Positions 7,087 to 17,100 of a stretch of DNA of 22,251 bases are shown here, piece by piece (the first letter of the stretch is position 1; every line of letters begins with the position of its first letter). A program made the translations under genes and the position numbers. This DNA comes from a virus, in IMG/VR virus record IMGVR_UViG_3300044655_000344, positions 1 to 22,251 of that record. One strand, 5' to 3'. The notes under the pieces are model-generated. The model searched no databases. It saw only the letters and a program-made list of their open reading frames with translations, and had not been told where the DNA came from.

Positions 7087-10000
7087 TTATAATTTTAATT
7101 GATCAACATTTCGTTGGAATGTTGTACCACTTGGTGTTGTTATTTTGATAATTAATTCAAATGACTTTGCAAATGGCGTTATGTATATGACACCCAACAC
7201 GGCATTTATAGCATCTTTATAATTAGTAACTGACACTTGATCATTAACATCCGATACAATCAATGGTGTACCTACGACATAGTTAGGAACGTAGGTGTTA
7301 TTCACTGAAGTATATACATAAGTTGAAGAAACCACGTCGATAGTTTGATAGAAACTACGTATAGTATTAGTGTCATACCCAATTCCACTTGCAACAACAA
7401 AAGATATTGGCCATATGTAATTTGATCCGGTATTATCCCAAGATAGTGATGGGTAGGTTTCATTTGGTAAAATTTCTTCACGTATCAAGGTAGCAGTTGC
7501 ACCAGAGGTATTCAAAGTATAGAATCTTGAATTACTAGAGGTGCTAGTAATTGCATCATTTTTAAAATGACAAATTGAAAGATCTTGGTTAAAAGAAGAT
7601 TGATTATAGTATCCAGTAAGGGAATTTACAACCGTGTAAGTTAGAGTTTTACTTAATGACCAAATACTACCGCTATATGAATAAAATGCATATGTGTGGG
7701 GAGTGTTAGCAACTCTTGTACCCATCGCAACTACAAACTTTGTTCCAGTATCATCAAAAGTAATATTACCATTCCCAAGATTCGTGCTATCATAGGTATG
7801 TGATATGGACTGTGATAATACAAATTGACTACTGGTATTTGCTCTTGTGTAAACATAGAGATTTGAATTACTGGTAGTAACCATTATCAAACCATTATTC
7901 GAAAAAGCACCAGTCATTCCAAATCCACCAGATGCGGTTTGCTCAGTTATTACTTGTGATCCTATTTGAAGTCTTCCGTTTTCTACTGTCGATGCAAAGT
8001 CACCGCGCATGGCAACTAATGATGAAACGTCTTTACAAGTGAACATTCTTAGACCAAAGGAATCGTATTCGGTATTTTGAGAACCAATTACTGTGCTGCT
8101 CTGTGTCAAATTACCTGTACTTGTATCACGTGTATAAACATATACACGACCTGCCTTACTAATACCAGACACTGTTTCACCGATCGCACCAACATATATG
8201 ATATTTCCATCGTATGACGTTTTTACTGAAACACCATATATAGCCGCACCACATGTAATTGAACCCATTATACCAGTATCTAATTCTCTAACACTAACTA
8301 AACCATTTCCTCTATTAATTCTAACTAATATCTTACCATTAGGTGAAAGATAAGACTCTAAATAATAAGGCCAAATACCATTAATGTTAGTACTATTTGT
8401 TGTAGGACTTCCATACTGGAAAGTTGCAGTTGGTATGCTTAATGAATTTACTGCAGTGGTATCATTTGGGAATACAGATAATGTGTATTTTCCAGTTTCA
8501 GTTGCAGTTATAGTTGGGTTGGAATGACATGGATATGCAGTGTTTGCTGTGAATGATTGTGTACTTGATGCTAATGATAATACGGTAGTATTGATATTCA
8601 CCAAGTTGAATGAACGAGTTCCAGTTTCTGAATTAGAACTATTTGTTGCATTCCATGTAAATGATAAATCATAACCATAACCAGCAGTGGTTGTTATAGC
8701 CATATTAGAAATGTAGAAGTTAATACCACCAGCAGTTCCTACTACAGTTAATACTCCATTGGTTATAGATGATGTTACACCAGCAGTTGGTATAAAACCC
8801 ACATATGACATACCGCTATTAAGCATACTAGGAGTCAATGTTAATGTCCAAGTTGGATTGGTATTACCAGAATCAACGATTGAAGGTAATAATCCATTTG
8901 TGCTTAAAGTAATACTAGAACCAGCATTGTACGTATACGAACTTGTGATACTACTTAATGGATAAACATCAGTAATTGTCATATTTTGATTCCAAGCAAC
9001 GGTGCCTGATACATCACCAGTTGTCCAACTAACAACAGTTTGGATAGTAAAAGCGCCATTGTAGTAGTTGTTCAATGATGCTGTTGCTGTTGTTTTTACA
9101 GTATCCCATTCGGCTAATGAATTAATACCAGTTAATGTTATTACATTGCCATTAACAGTTTTTGTTACACCTGCTGATAAACCACTCCATGCAACATTCC
9201 AAGAAAAACTACTTGAATTAGTAACATTTATTGGTTGGATAACAACAGTAACATTAGTACCTGAATTCAACTGAGTTGGATTTGATAACCAATCCAAAGT
9301 AAATGAACTACCTTCTGTTTTAGTATATGAGGTATAACTTCCAGATGGAACTGACGCTGGACTGAATATAACATCAATTGGTCTAGTAGAACCAGTTGCA
9401 GATACTTGTTGAACACCACCTTTGGTTTGTGTATAGGTAAAGTTATCAGTTGTTGTAGAGGCAGTCAAGTAGATTAGGGTTGGGAATAGTGCATTTATCT
9501 GATCTTTGGTACCTGTATAACTGTAATTGGTAACTGCATTACCAGCAGTTGTTCCAAATTTACCAGTAGTACTTACTAAAGTAATAGTAAAAGATGGGTT
9601 AGTACTATCTAGGTCAGTAATCTGTGGTGTGTTTGAAGCAAATATTGAACTAGCAACATTAGGCGTGTATACACGACTTAGCGTAATATTAGAAGATACT
9701 TCACTATGAATACCAATATTAGAATAAGTGATTACTGCACTTCGTACTTTAGCAGCAGGTGTAGTTACTTGACAAGTCAATGTAAAACTACTTGTATAAT
9801 CAGAACCTGGGACTAGGGTTATTGTAGATAATCTATTATTGATCTGTGATCTAGTTCCAACGAGAGTTGTAACACCATTACTATAACTGAAAGTTCCACC
9901 AACACCAGTGGATGTTGCATTGCGAATGGCAGTTAGTGCTGCAGCCGTTAATGTGTATGTGTAATTACTTGGTGACACTGATGTACTTGAATCTGTGATA

Positions 10001-12297
10001 ACACTCCCATTATATCCATCACCATGAAGAAGTAAATTGGTATAATTATCGGCAGTAAACGCAATAGTAGGTACTGTGAAATTATTGATATATCTACATG
10101 TTTTAGATATACGAACTTCATCCATGTAAGATTTAGCAAAATTTGAATTGTAAGCACCCAATTGAAGTGGTATACTAGCAAATCTAGGTGTACCAGTTAC
10201 TGTATGACTTGCTTCAGCAACACCATTTACGAATAACGTTATTGTATTTGATTTCTTTTGGAAGGTAACTGCTATGTGATGCCAATCTGACAATGATAAA
10301 ACGGTAGTACCAACAATATGACGTTCTGCACCATCAAAATAAAAGAAATGTCCTTTGTGTGCCGAATCAATACCAAATGACCAGTAATTATCAATACCTG
10401 TCGATTCCATTAATCCTACATTCAATGGGAAATTACCAGTTACAGAATTGCCTCTAATAAATGATTCTACTGTATAATCGGTATTATACCATACCCAATC
10501 TTCTGATGCATTGACTGATAAATTACCATTTGTGAAAGCAAGAGATCCAGCACCAAACTTTGGAAATGTGGTTTTAATTGAGGCAGTTTGACCAAGATCA
10601 TATGATGTCGCTGCTTCTAATTGAACTAATGTAGTGGTGTTTCCATCGACCAATAAATGACTAGCAGTTGATGGTGCTGTAAATGACGTTCCAGAATAAC
10701 GAGCAATATCAGAAAATCTAACATCAGAAATTCTTATTGACTCATTGATAGCATAATTAACACCAATCATCGAATAGGCTGTTATGGTATAACCAACAGT
10801 CAAGTTTTGATTATTACTAAATCCAATATATCCAGTTTCTATTTGTGAACTTAGTAATACACGAGTACCATTAATGTATATTGCATACGTACATGCTTTG
10901 ACATCATTTGGGTTAGTATTAGTTCTAACAATTGCAATATGATTCCAAGCATTAAATGTCATACTACCACTACTATTATTGATATATGATCCCTGTGTAT
11001 GGAAATGAAAACTATTTACACCTGGGTCATATCGTAAAGACCATTCATTTCCAGTAGTACCATACTTATTTTCTAAACCAGTATATTGTGATTTTGATAG
11101 AATTGGAAATGAAGTCATCGAACTCATACCACTGGCTGCATAAAGAAAGAACTCAATTGTGAAATTCGGTGTAGTTATATCACCAATTGTGGAATTTTCT
11201 GCAATAGTTCGTCTGTCTACTGAACCACTCATATTATTGCCGTTGTAATATACTTCAGTTGCCTTATCATATGCATTAGTTGGTATTCTTCCAGAATTTA
11301 CAATTGTAGTACCAGAACTACTCATGGAATGCATACTAGAATTTATAGATAATGTTTTAGGCGTATTACCTTCAGAGGCTGTTGACTCGTTATCAGTGAT
11401 TTGTGGTAAACCAGAGAGTACAAATGGGACATCCTCGCTGTAAGAGCCAGTTTGTGTGAACAATCCAAGATATCTAACAGTTTCGCATATTAGATTTTGA
11501 GTTACAGTTTGATTTTTAGTCGCAGTTGCATTGATTGCGTAGTAAGTTAAAACAAACGAACTAGTATTTGTCGATGAAAATGTAAAATACATTGAATTCA
11601 GGTGACTATTTACTTGTGTTTTAGTACCTGATATTGTGATAACTCTAGTAGTTGGATTTATAGATACCGTTCCACCGCTTCCAACGGTACTAACGGCTGT
11701 TATTCCAGTGGCTGAATTTGGTGTAACAGTCACTGTCCAATTTGGCTGTTGTACTGAATAATCATAAACTACTGGATTACCAGTTATCTTTTGGGCCACT
11801 CCATTTTCAAAAGAAAAATCATAAGCAGCACTTAGTACATCATACTGTAAAATAGTAGTTGATACATTCCATGATACGTAATTTGTAGTTTGGTATTCGA
11901 TAGTAGCCATGTATGAGAAACTACCATACACTTCTTCATTAATGATGATGGTTGGACTTTTAATCAAGTTCCAAGTAACTGCTGAATTAATACCACTTAT
12001 TTTCCATACATTATGTGTTGGATTTGTTACAACACATCCACTCGGTATAGTTGCCCATTGAACTTGACAATCTAAAAGAGTATTGCGTAAATCAATGATA
12101 TAACAAGCACCAATAAATGGATAATTGATAATCTCAGTAATATTAGAACCAACTGGTAGGCTATGTGGTGCACCTTGGTAAATCGTTAATGATTGAGTTG
12201 CTGGTGTTAATGTACTGAATGTGATGCTAGGTGTTCTTTGATCGATGTAATCATTGGTATCCAAACCAATGCCATTTAAATCTGTTATGCTCTTCAT
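7087..12297 (-). CDS. Giant multidomain tail adhesin, 1736 aa
   Basis: A very large beta-rich protein beginning MKSITDLNGIGLDTNDYIDQ. Two LamG/concanavalin-like domains lie near residues 375-540 (FTIEFFLY...WNHIAIVR...IYINGTRV) and 605-740 (YTVESFIR...WHHIAVTFQ...LFVNGVAEASH...MDEVRIS). About five Ig/cadherin-like units carry G-T-[KR]-x-Q-[IV]-N: near residues 226 (GTKTQVNSHL), 812 (GTRSQINNRL), 929 (GTKDQINALF) and 1189 (GTAGGINFYI), with a diverged unit near 1062; several contain ITDxDS. Residues about 1310-1620 look propeller-like (SPNGKILVRI, RVYVYTRD, FDDTGTKFVVAM). The ATG at 12297 is preferred: it makes an ATGA overlap with the 247-aa gene and has AGGAG 11 bases upstream; the frame stays open 11 codons further but with no better start. 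Probably a carbohydrate-binding adhesin at the tail tip. It separates two halves of the hub. Confidence 0.75.
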   Translation of the reverse strand: MKSITDLNGIGLDTNDYIDQRTPSITFSTLTPATQSLTIYQGAPHSLPVGSNITEIINYPFIGACYIIDLRNTLLDCQVQWATIPSGCVVTNPTHNVWKISGINSAVTWNLIKSPTIIINEEVYGSFSYMATIEYQTTNYVSWNVSTTILQYDVLSAAYDFSFENGVAQKITGNPVVYDYSVQQPNWTVTVTPNSATGITAVSTVGSGGTVSINPTTRVITISGTKTQVNSHLNSMYFTFSSTNTSSFVLTYYAINATATKNQTVTQNLICETVRYLGLFTQTGSYSEDVPFVLSGLPQITDNESTASEGNTPKTLSINSSMHSMSSSGTTIVNSGRIPTNAYDKATEVYYNGNNMSGSVDRRTIAENSTIGDITTPNFTIEFFLYAASGMSSMTSFPILSKSQYTGLENKYGTTGNEWSLRYDPGVNSFHFHTQGSYINNSSGSMTFNAWNHIAIVRTNTNPNDVKACTYAIYINGTRVLLSSQIETGYIGFSNNQNLTVGYTITAYSMIGVNYAINESIRISDVRFSDIARYSGTSFTAPSTASHLLVDGNTTTLVQLEAATSYDLGQTASIKTTFPKFGAGSLAFTNGNLSVNASEDWVWYNTDYTVESFIRGNSVTGNFPLNVGLMESTGIDNYWSFGIDSAHKGHFFYFDGAERHIVGTTVLSLSDWHHIAVTFQKKSNTITLFVNGVAEASHTVTGTPRFASIPLQLGAYNSNFAKSYMDEVRISKTCRYINNFTVPTIAFTADNYTNLLLHGDGYNGSVITDSSTSVSPSNYTYTLTAAALTAIRNATSTGVGGTFSYSNGVTTLVGTRSQINNRLSTITLVPGSDYTSSFTLTCQVTTPAAKVRSAVITYSNIGIHSEVSSNITLSRVYTPNVASSIFASNTPQITDLDSTNPSFTITLVSTTGKFGTTAGNAVTNYSYTGTKDQINALFPTLIYLTASTTTDNFTYTQTKGGVQQVSATGSTRPIDVIFSPASVPSGSYTSYTKTEGSSFTLDWLSNPTQLNSGTNVTVVIQPINVTNSSSFSWNVAWSGLSAGVTKTVNGNVITLTGINSLAEWDTVKTTATASLNNYYNGAFTIQTVVSWTTGDVSGTVAWNQNMTITDVYPLSSITSSYTYNAGSSITLSTNGLLPSIVDSGNTNPTWTLTLTPSMLNSGMSYVGFIPTAGVTSSITNGVLTVVGTAGGINFYISNMAITTTAGYGYDLSFTWNATNSSNSETGTRSFNLVNINTTVLSLASSTQSFTANTAYPCHSNPTITATETGKYTLSVFPNDTTAVNSLSIPTATFQYGSPTTNSTNINGIWPYYLESYLSPNGKILVRINRGNGLVSVRELDTGIMGSITCGAAIYGVSVKTSYDGNIIYVGAIGETVSGISKAGRVYVYTRDTSTGNLTQSSTVIGSQNTEYDSFGLRMFTCKDVSSLVAMRGDFASTVENGRLQIGSQVITEQTASGGFGMTGAFSNNGLIMVTTSNSNLYVYTRANTSSQFVLSQSISHTYDSTNLGNGNITFDDTGTKFVVAMGTRVANTPHTYAFYSYSGSIWSLSKTLTYTVVNSLTGYYNQSSFNQDLSICHFKNDAITSTSSNSRFYTLNTSGATATLIREEILPNETYPSLSWDNTGSNYIWPISFVVASGIGYDTNTIRSFYQTIDVVSSTYVYTSVNNTYVPNYVVGTPLIVSDVNDQVSVTNYKDAINAVLGVIYITPFAKSFELIIKITTPSGTTFQRNVDQLKL

Positions 12298-13037
12298 ACT
12301 TGGTAAATCTCCTGTTCTGCGATCCCGCATCCGTATCTTGTGTTGGTCATGTAGTCGTATACCACATCACCGGCTTTACTTAATGTATTGTGTACTTTGA
12401 ATTTGACATTACCTAATCCAGTAACTGACTTAGTACTATTGTATTTAACCTTTACTAGACAAAAACACAGATCAGACATCTTATGGTTGATAGTCCACTT
12501 TGGCATAACTTCCCATGCATTTCTTTTAGTGCCGTTTACATTACTTGGGAATACCTGATTGGCTGCTTCACTACCACCACAATAACAATAGAATTCGATT
12601 AAATCTGCAATATCAGTTGAAGTATTACCATTTGCATCAGTAAAACTGGCAGCAGTAATACCATTACTTTTAAAATTAATTGTGTTTTCATTCCAATAGA
12701 CTCGTTCTATATCCAGTTGACTATCTGCACCAGTGCTGTATAATTTACCAGTAGATTCACAAATAGCCAAACAATACCACATTGTCATACTATCATCTGC
12801 TAAGACTGCATCACAAACAATACCAGCAGTAACAGTAGTTCCATAAACAACTGGGATGTGATGTGTAGTATCTGGATCTACTTGCTCACGAGTACCTTTC
12901 TTATTAACTGGTTTATCGTCCGGTTGTAATTGACTTAATAAGTAACCTAAACCTGCGATCTTTGCTGCTGAGATAGCATTATCCATATTGAATACACTAC
13001 CAAGCATACCTCCTACATCTTCTAAAAAACTTGACAT
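12294..13037 (-). CDS. Central tail hub, N-terminal part, 247 aa
   Basis: Matches the first part of gpJ-type tail hub proteins: IPVVYG at 61-66 followed by AGI, WYCLAICES at about 87-95, then LCFCLVKVKYN, VTGLGNVKFKV, and the diagnostic DVVYDYMTNTRYGCGI close to the C-terminus (about 224-239). Normal hub proteins continue for several hundred residues beyond this motif; here the chain ends eight residues later with EQEIYQV. The continuation is found 5.2 kb downstream in the 615-aa gene. The start has AGGAAG upstream. The stop overlaps the ATG of the giant adhesin as ATGA. It is probably a half of a two-chain hub at the tail tip, or a truncated one. Confidence 0.75.
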   Translation of the reverse strand: MSSFLEDVGGMLGSVFNMDNAISAAKIAGLGYLLSQLQPDDKPVNKKGTREQVDPDTTHHIPVVYGTTVTAGIVCDAVLADDSMTMWYCLAICESTGKLYSTGADSQLDIERVYWNENTINFKSNGITAASFTDANGNTSTDIADLIEFYCYCGGSEAANQVFPSNVNGTKRNAWEVMPKWTINHKMSDLCFCLVKVKYNSTKSVTGLGNVKFKVHNTLSKAGDVVYDYMTNTRYGCGIAEQEIYQV

Positions 13038-13046
13038 CTGCTCTTC

Positions 13047-13709
13047 CTATAAGTTATTAATAAAATCAAAACCACTTTGTTGTTTTGGTGATGAACCAGT
13101 AGAGGTACTTTGTTTACCAAAATCGAATGTTGCTTTCTCTAAGACTGGTACTCTATCCATAGAGGCATCGTTTGGAAAGAACTTCTTCATTGAACTGGGT
13201 GATGTACATCTACCAGAGACTTTCTTACTTAGAATATCCACTTGACTAGCACAAACTAGAATAAGAGTATTTGTACTTGTCATATTAATACTATCCCATT
13301 GTTCATCGAGTGAATAGTTGGATACTAAACCAATAAAACGACCAACTGGATTTAGGGAAACAGGCAATAGATTACCAGTGGCATTATCGTAAAATGCTCT
13401 GAATACTTCTATCTTACTGGTTTTTATCTTACTATTTACAATCTCATAGATTGCAGAATCTGGGATAGCGGCTAGTGTGATGTTTAATTGGTTTCCAGTT
13501 ACTTTTAAATCACTAGATGACTGAGTAATACCAAGTAATCTTCCTAATGCCGTATATGTTTCACCATTGAATGTTCTATCAGTTAATGAATCAGAAAAAC
13601 GTAGTATATTTTGTGCGTAAGTACCACTATTACTCGTTCTATATTGATCAATAGTCAACTTAACAAATAGATTACTTTGAATTGAGTTATAACTTGCTAA
13701 TGTAGCCAT
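13047..13709 (-). CDS. Minor tail protein, gpL-position (DUF2163-like), 220 aa
   Basis: YTALGRLLGITQSSSDLKVT at about residues 52-71, NQLNITLAAIP and the later PVGRFIGLVSNYSLDE are the pattern of the DUF2163/gpL-like minor tail proteins that sit between the tape-measure and hub genes. Only two cysteines are visible in the C-terminal half (VCASQ and SGRCTSP), so the four-cysteine iron-sulphur site reported for lambda gpL is not evident. It ends FDFINNL. Stop and start of adjacent genes abut: the preceding gene ends TAA directly before this ATG. Likely part of the tail-tip complex joining the tube to the hub. Confidence 0.7.
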   Translation of the reverse strand: MATLASYNSIQSNLFVKLTIDQYRTSNSGTYAQNILRFSDSLTDRTFNGETYTALGRLLGITQSSSDLKVTGNQLNITLAAIPDSAIYEIVNSKIKTSKIEVFRAFYDNATGNLLPVSLNPVGRFIGLVSNYSLDEQWDSINMTSTNTLILVCASQVDILSKKVSGRCTSPSSMKKFFPNDASMDRVPVLEKATFDFGKQSTSTGSSPKQQSGFDFINNL

Positions 13710-14090
13710 TTAGATCACCTGTGTAAAGACAAATGCACCAGACCAACTGACTTGGTTACGTGCCATGATCGTCCACTCTGGGAATGTGGTACATAAAACG
13801 GTGTATGATTCATCACTTCCTGGCTGAACATTACCATAATACCACGGGAATTTGGCATATGGGATAGTGATTGTAGCACTAGTAAATCTATCTAGTGCTT
13901 CAGCCGCAGTGATTAGTGTACGTAACTCAGTCCAAGGTATACCACTTGGTAGTTGAACCGTGATAATCTTTGGTTGTGTTCCACGTGAAACTGCACGGAC
14001 TTGTCCGCTCCGTGCTGTCGTTTGACCAACCATCTTTTTACGGTTGATTGATATTGATTCTGCTCTGTCAATTATAAATTGAAAACTCAT
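13710..14090 (-). CDS. Minor tail protein at the gpM position, 126 aa
   Basis: MSFQFIIDRAESISINRKKM opens a 126-residue beta-rich protein with VQLPSGIPWTELRTLI in the middle and WTIMARNQVSWSGAFVFTQ at the end. The sequence itself is not firmly assigned to a family; the call rests on size, its place directly after the tape measure and before the gpL-like gene, and general similarity to phage tail proteins of this position. The ATG has AAGGAA upstream, in the leader CTAAAAGATAAGGAATAGAC that also carries the tape-measure stop. Probably a tail-tip initiator component contacting the tape-measure C-terminus. Confidence 0.65.
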   Translation of the reverse strand: MSFQFIIDRAESISINRKKMVGQTTARSGQVRAVSRGTQPKIITVQLPSGIPWTELRTLITAAEALDRFTSATITIPYAKFPWYYGNVQPGSDESYTVLCTTFPEWTIMARNQVSWSGAFVFTQVI

Positions 14091-14100
14091 TGTCTATTCC

Positions 14101-17100
14101 TTATCTTTTAGGCATTCCACGTGCACCTTGCATAGTTACTGCATAGATGAACGATGGGTCTGCTGCAATCATTGCTTTGAAACTCTGTGCGTCTACTGCA
14201 TTGATATTGTATGTTACATTGGTTGAACCAAGATCTGAAGCAGTTTGGCTTGCTGATGAGATTGATGCTGGACCTCTTATTAATTCAGGGCCTGATTCAC
14301 CTGCAATACCCCATTTTCCAGCAGGTAAGTTACCACCAGTTGCAAATAGACCACCGAAGAAATCACCGACATCATCCCAAATGGATGAACCAGAATTCTG
14401 ATCATCTTGTAGAACACCATAACTACTTCCACCGTAAGATGATTTACCAGTATTACCACTGAAGAAATCACTAATACCACCAGTAATATCATCCCACCAA
14501 GATGTACCGCTTTGTGCTGGTTTAGCCACTGCATTGATGACATTACCTAAAATGTTATTACCTTTCTTTGCCACGCCATTCATTGTGCTACCTGCTTGTG
14601 ATCCTGCTACTATTACATACATTGGGTTGTTATAAGTACCCATCACTCCACCTGATTTACCACCTGATGAACTACCGCCTCCAAATACACTTGAAATGGC
14701 ACCACCAATACCAGAATTACCATCTAAGCCAAGCATACTAGCAATACCACCAAATAAACCACCACCACTACCACCACTTGATGAACCACCATTCAAAATG
14801 TTAGAAAGTAAAACTGTGATTTGACTTCTGAGTAGTTCTTCGACTATACTAGAGAGGAAGCCTTTCCATTCAAACTTACCGGTTTTGGCAAATTTGACGA
14901 TCATATCCTCCATTCCTTGTGTGGTTGTTTTGAATAAACGGCTGGCTTGGTTGGCTGCATTAGTAGCATCTTCAGTATAAGAGTTCAATGCTTGTTTCCA
15001 TCCAGTTGCAAAGGTTCTTGAATTAGCATAGGCTGCTTGTGTAGCACCTTTTAACTCTTGTGTACCTTGGTATGCTGCTTTGTAGTAATCTTTTACCGTC
15101 TCTGCATCGAGTTGGTCGCGAGACATTCCTTGTCGAGCGGCTAAGGCTCTTAGTTCAGACTCTGCAGATTGTCGTGCAGCAGCATCAATATCATAATACT
15201 TTTTCTCAATCTCAGTCATTGAAGATTTAGCAATCTCATCTTGAATGGCTTGTAGTTTATCTAAGTTAGCATTATGCTCTTTTAGTACAAACGCTTTACG
15301 TAATTGTTCTTCTTGCGCTGCTTGAAGTTCTTTTGTTTTAGCAATTAATTGATCAATACCTTCGAAGTTTGCTGCGTAGTAGGCTTTAACTTGCTCAATT
15401 GGCAACTCTTCGGGTTTAATACCTTGTTTTTCAGCAGCCAATCTTATTGCTGCTTTTGCTGCTTCATCTGCTGCTGCACCGATATCATAGTATTGTTTTT
15501 CAGTATCAGACAGCGTAGTTTTATTGATATCATCTTGTAGTTTACGTATTTCTTTTTGCTGATCTAATCTACGTGAGTTAACTGCTTGGACGATATCATT
15601 TTGAGCAATCTTAGCATTAAGAGCATCTTGTGCTGCTTTTTGCTCATTTAATAACTGGGTAGTTGCAGCAATCACTGCCTTTCTATCAGTTTCTGGTATT
15701 TGTTCTACCGTTATACCGCGTTGTGCAGCAATCGAGCGAAGTTGTGCCTCTTCAGCGTCTTTCGCGGCATTTTTGATATTATTATACTGCTGTACAACTA
15801 ATGGCAATCCAACATTTGCTGCTTCTCTATTAATAGAGTTGATTGCATCTTGTTGTTTGTACAATTCTTGAAGAGAGAATTTGGCTTGATCATTTGCACG
15901 TGTCAAACGTTGTTTAGTAGCAAGATCTTTATCAGCAGATGCTTGTGCTGCATCATACGCATTTTTTAAATCTTCCAAACCTTTAACTACGTACTTATCA
16001 CCAAGATCTAGTTCTTGTTTTGTTGCATCATCTTTTAGTTTCTTAACGGCTTCTTCGTATTTGTTAAGTCGATCCATATCGGCTTTAACACGTTCTTGCT
16101 GTTCAGGACCTAGACCAATCAATTGAATATCAGTTTGCATTGATTGATTCATTGCACGATACTGTTTTGTCAATGCTTCAGTTGCAGTTTCTGCTGCTTT
16201 TTGAAGTTTCCACTGAGCAGTATTCATTAGTTCAGTTTCTTTACCAGCCTTACCCATTTGTTCTTCGGTAATACCTAACGCTTCATTAAGTTCTTTAACA
16301 CGTTTTTGAACTGGGTCTAACTCTTTTGCTAATTGCTTTTGCTCTTCTTTTGTTTTACCTGTAGCATCACCGGTGCCTTTAATGGCATCCTTCATCTTTT
16401 CATTTTCGTTAGTGATACCGGTGAAATAATCTTTTAGTTTTTCAAAACCAAGGAAACCAGCAACTGTTGCACCAACTAAAGCAGCAATCTTTAGTAATTG
16501 TTGACCCATAACATACAACTGGGTTAACATGTTACTACCACCTTCTGGTATAACAAACATTTTAGAAATTGCTTCGCCTATACTACGAAATTTAGTTGCG
16601 ATAGACACTGGAATCATATTACCAATGGCTTGACCAGCGGATGAAGCAAATCGAAGTATATATTGACCTGCATTAGCCAATGGTGTTAATATCGCATCTG
16701 GAATTATTCTTGCAAAAAGACCACCAATCGATCTACCAATACTAATTACCTTACCACCGATTGCTTCCAATGGTGCTAACATATTTCCCGCTGATGGTAG
16801 ATGAATAGCCTTTATAATAGACTGCCCAACATAAGATAAACCTTGGGAAATTGCATTGTATGCTTTCCATACAACGGAAGATGAACCACTTGCAGCGGCT
16901 GACATACGACCAAAACCACTTGTCACCGAACCTAATAGTCCACCAAGGTAACCAAGAGATTCTGATATCGCAACAAATGCGAATCTAACAATACGCAATG
17001 GTGCATACATAAGAACTAAGGCTTCGATAACATTTAGTATTGTACCACCCCATTCTTTGAAGAAGTTACCAACCTTAGTCAAAGCAATGGCTAAATCAAG

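Noticed and set aside
12298-12330. Start of the giant adhesin 11 codons upstream of 12297
   Set aside because: The ATG at 12297 has AGGAG at usable distance and an ATGA overlap; the upstream codon has no better signal.
7074-12330. Intein, intron or ribosomal frameshift joining the hub halves
   Set aside because: The three genes are in different frames, each with its own stop and start; no splice motif or slippery heptamer is seen at either junction. Translational coupling and a ribosome-binding site explain the expression better.
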